DNA of 64,000 bases, from NCBI GenBank assembly GCA_012861695.1, contig JAAOOA010000060.1:2386071-2450070 (forward strand), in the 5' to 3' direction. This DNA is from Trematomus loennbergii. Taxonomy: Eukaryota > Chordata > Actinopteri > Perciformes > Nototheniidae. Positions 61,341 to 64,000 of the stretch are shown piece by piece (position 1 is the first letter of the stretch; each line of letters starts with the position of its first letter). Under the pieces are notes generated by a model, which did no database searches, was not told where the DNA came from, and saw nothing but the letters and a program-made list of their open reading frames with translations. The position numbers were made by a program, and so were the translations under genes.

Positions 61341-62559
61341 TTACGTATTACTTTACAAGTAGATGTGAATATATTTGGAAGAACTGACAGAATTAAATAA
61401 AGAAACTTCTATCCGCTCATGTACTTTAGTTATGGGCTTTTCAATTGCTGTCATTCATGAGAATTATTGCAGGCTGCAGGTTTAACTATAAAGACAAGAC
61501 AGGACTGAATCAGTAGTAATGTACAGTAGGGAATGACGTCTTTACCTAACCTTTACCCAAGTTTCTATAAAACAGACAAAAATACTTATTCAGTAACATG
61601 AATGCAAACTGTCACAACACAGGAAGAAAAACTCTTTGAAAGATGATTTAAAAAGTCGATTTAGAATACTGATCTGTGTGCATCAGTGTGGAAACCACTC
61701 TGTTAAATGCCATCTGCTCTGTGGGCAGAAAGGTCAGACAAACAGGTACCTGGATGTCTGTCTGAGAAGCCAGTAGACCAACATCTGAATTGCATCCACA
61801 CAATAGACTCAACTTCAAAATGAACCCGAAACAAACAGCAGAGACAAGAGGATGAAATCCCTCAACAATCAGGGCTGTGGAAATGAATCGCTGTGAACAT
61901 TTGCCTCGAGACAGAGAGCGCAGAGACATCTGGTCCTGATTACTCTCCTCACTGACAGCAGGATGTCTCCTCTCCTCTTTCTGTCTTTTGCTTCATCACT
62001 CCTCCTCTGCTTTTCTCCGTTTCACTCTCTCTCCGGCTTTTTTCGGCTTTACTCTCTCACTTTTTAAGTTTTCTCTGGCTTATTTCCAGGTGTGCTGTCG
62101 GCAGCTCTGCAGGGCACGCACAGTACTGTAGTTTGTCTACCAAGCACTTAAAAAGTCTTGGTGTCTGACTGCTGTCATTTCCATCAAAAGTCATTCACCC
62201 ACTTTGGGTCAAATGATAGTCATACATGAAAACAAATACATGTTACACACATTTTATATTCAGTGGGACTTACACTTTGTCAATATATCAATATCTTGCT
62301 TGTTAGACTATGTACATAGAAAAGGAACTTTCATCGACTTGATTACAAATAAAATACTCCTGCATCTCCAGGGTATCATGTGTTTAAACCAAGGCTGCAT
62401 TTAGGCAATATGGCTCGCATTTAATCTGTAAACATTAAGACATTATAAAAATGGTGCGATTTGATCACACTTCCAAGTTTGTCCCGTCATTTCAGCTCGG
62501 ATGTTTACCATGGATTGCATGGCAGTGAAAGGCGGAGAAAGCGGAGGAATCGGCACAAG

Positions 62560-62821
62560 CTACATTTACTGCACTGACTGGAGACCACTGGACATCAGTT
62601 ACAACCATCCCTACCTACCTGCACAGTTGAACCATGACTAATGTCCTGCACTGTTCTTTATGTGTGGTGAAAACAAGGGAAATGCATTTTGCTGAACTAT
62701 GCGCCAGCTTCTTGAAGTTGCAGAGGAGTGGGATATCACGGACAGGGTCACCGCGGTAGAAGCAGAGAATACACCCTGGGTGGCGCACATCATCCAGAGA
62801 GTAATCACCTGCAACTCTTAG
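62560..62821 (+). pseudogene. hAT (ZBED-like) transposase fragment
   Basis: The frame ATFTALTGDHWTSVTTIPTY has a stop soon after (near 62628). It then reads VLHCSLCVVKTREMHFAELC and, after a shift near 62720, VAEEWDITDRVTAV followed by PWVAHIIQRVITCNS and a stop. The order LT-DHWTS, then H-AE-C, then the EEWDI-DRV block, then a C/W-AH-LQR block, is the catalytic core pattern of hAT transposases and their ZBED-type domesticated relatives. At least one premature stop, one frameshift and an internal deletion make it a relic. No terminal repeats were found around it. Confidence 0.65.
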
Positions 62822-64000
62822 TGACAGCTGCATGTCAATGCTTTAGCAAGGTGTCAGACTCAAAATGCATTTCTTAATTCCAACACCACACATGTATTTG
62901 ATCCCCATTATACAAGTAAATTTATTTTACACTTGTGATAAATCATGATCAATCACAGATTATTATTGTGAATAACGCGATTGAATGTTTTAATAGTAGA
63001 CAGCACTAGTCTAAACCATTACGCTGCATTCACATGATCAGCTTTAGAACAAATCTACGCTGAACTTGCAAATTCTATGCAGAGAGCGGTGCGGCCGATT
63101 TAGGTCGAAGCTCAACCGCTAGGATGGTCGCTGAGGCTCAACTTCAACTTTGATCTAGAGATTATACTTTATTATCCGTTTTTACCACAAGGCTCTTCGC
63201 CCGACGTTGCGGTGTGCAAATGACATATCATGTGAAAGCAGCCTAATCATATCCTATGTTTTCCTCACCATTGATATGCGCAGAAGATAAACAAACACAT
63301 GAGAAAGGGAAATAGTTCCTTAGTGGCAAAGGCTTGTTTACCTGCCTAACACATCAAACTGTACTCTAACTGTAAACTCACACACAGGCCTGCTGACCAG
63401 CGCTTAGAGCAAGCATGTTGAATAATTCAGGAGCAGCGGAGATTCTCGCCAACATTACACTTTGTATTCTGCAAGGGGACACAAAACTGTCGTATTGAGA
63501 AGTGCCTCTGTGCCTTAGAGGGATAGGAAAGGGATGTCTTGAATTTTTTATGAAGTTATGTCAAAATGATAGCATAAGGTAGTTACCTAACATCACTAGG
63601 GGAGTAGAAAGCACATATACTGTGGCAGCGTGTTTTCCTGCTTAAGAAACAAAGAGTTGGCTTGATCGCAGAGCAGGGTGCTTTCTGCTGTAAGACAATT
63701 ATTGCTGTCAGTCATCAGGAAAAGACTCTGTGTACTGCACTATTGTCAAAAGGAAACATTGTTTTACGCCGATCAGAAGACACTGTGGGAGAAAAGCTCC
63801 ACAGTTTAACGTTATCTGGAATGAGGAAAGAAAACACTGAGCCTCAGCAGCAGAAGCAGCAGATGTTGGAGGGAGAATCAGCCTGAGGGCACAGTGGCTT
63901 GTTCAGACCACTAGACGAAACAAAAATATATTCCGCTTCTTTCATTAGCTATTACCTCACTCATGGTTTTTCCAGACTTTGCTGCCTCATGTGATTAATC

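Overview
This window is eukaryotic and comes from a bony fish, probably a percomorph teleost. That placement is an inference from the transposon families present: L2 and Tx1/L1 LINEs, a Rex1-like LINE, many hAT elements and many TTAA-target elements. The only host gene I can support is on the minus strand. It is a vertebrate KCNQ-type voltage-gated potassium channel, identified as kcnq5. Seven consecutive internal exons are visible, with consensus splice sites and lengths of 91, 127, 176, 126, 111, 96 and 95 bp. They sum to 822 bp (274 codons) and keep one open frame. They encode part of S1, S2, S3, the S4 voltage sensor, S5, the pore with its GYGD filter, S6, and the start of the C-terminal calmodulin-binding helix A. 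The last exon, at 3762-3856, carries the peptide that separates KCNQ5 from KCNQ2, 3 and 4. Exon 1 (N-terminus and start of S1) lies beyond position 64000. The rest of the C-terminus lies before position 1. Sequence alone does not separate the two teleost copies (kcnq5a and kcnq5b).

Layout from left to right: intron 8 (1-3761) opens with an L2 LINE tail. Exons 8 and 7 follow, only 346 bp apart. Intron 6 (4299-15510) is mostly one Tx1/L1 LINE of about 10 kb, bounded by a 17-bp target duplication at 5210-5226 and 15221-15237. That LINE was broken later by a hAT fragment, a hAT-like element carrying a solo LTR and a fold-back repeat, a nearly complete L2 LINE, and a small inverted-repeat element inside the L2 tail. 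Exons 6 and 5 follow. Intron 4 (17645-22799) holds three TTAA-flanked elements and ends in a long CA tract (read on the gene strand) beside the exon 4 splice donor. Exon 4 and then intron 3 follow; intron 3 has a DNA transposon split by a second solo LTR, and a tRNA-derived SINE. Exons 3 and 2 end the coding part. From 32764 to 64000 everything is intron 1: at least 31 kb of non-coding sequence with many DNA transposons, LINE remnants and microsatellites.

The main observations beyond the gene are these. (1) The nested transposon stack can be ordered in time by target duplications. (2) At least seven near-perfect snap-back hairpins (12-36 bp arms, 1-6 nt loops) recur, and three interrupt identifiable LINE sequence, so they arose after those insertions. 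(3) Two direct copies of one 1.1-kb element flank exons 2-4. (4) A long dinucleotide tract starts about 14 nt inside intron 4. I found no bacterial-type system, CRISPR array, operon or convincing second host gene. Most short open frames are chance, microsatellite or transposon frames.
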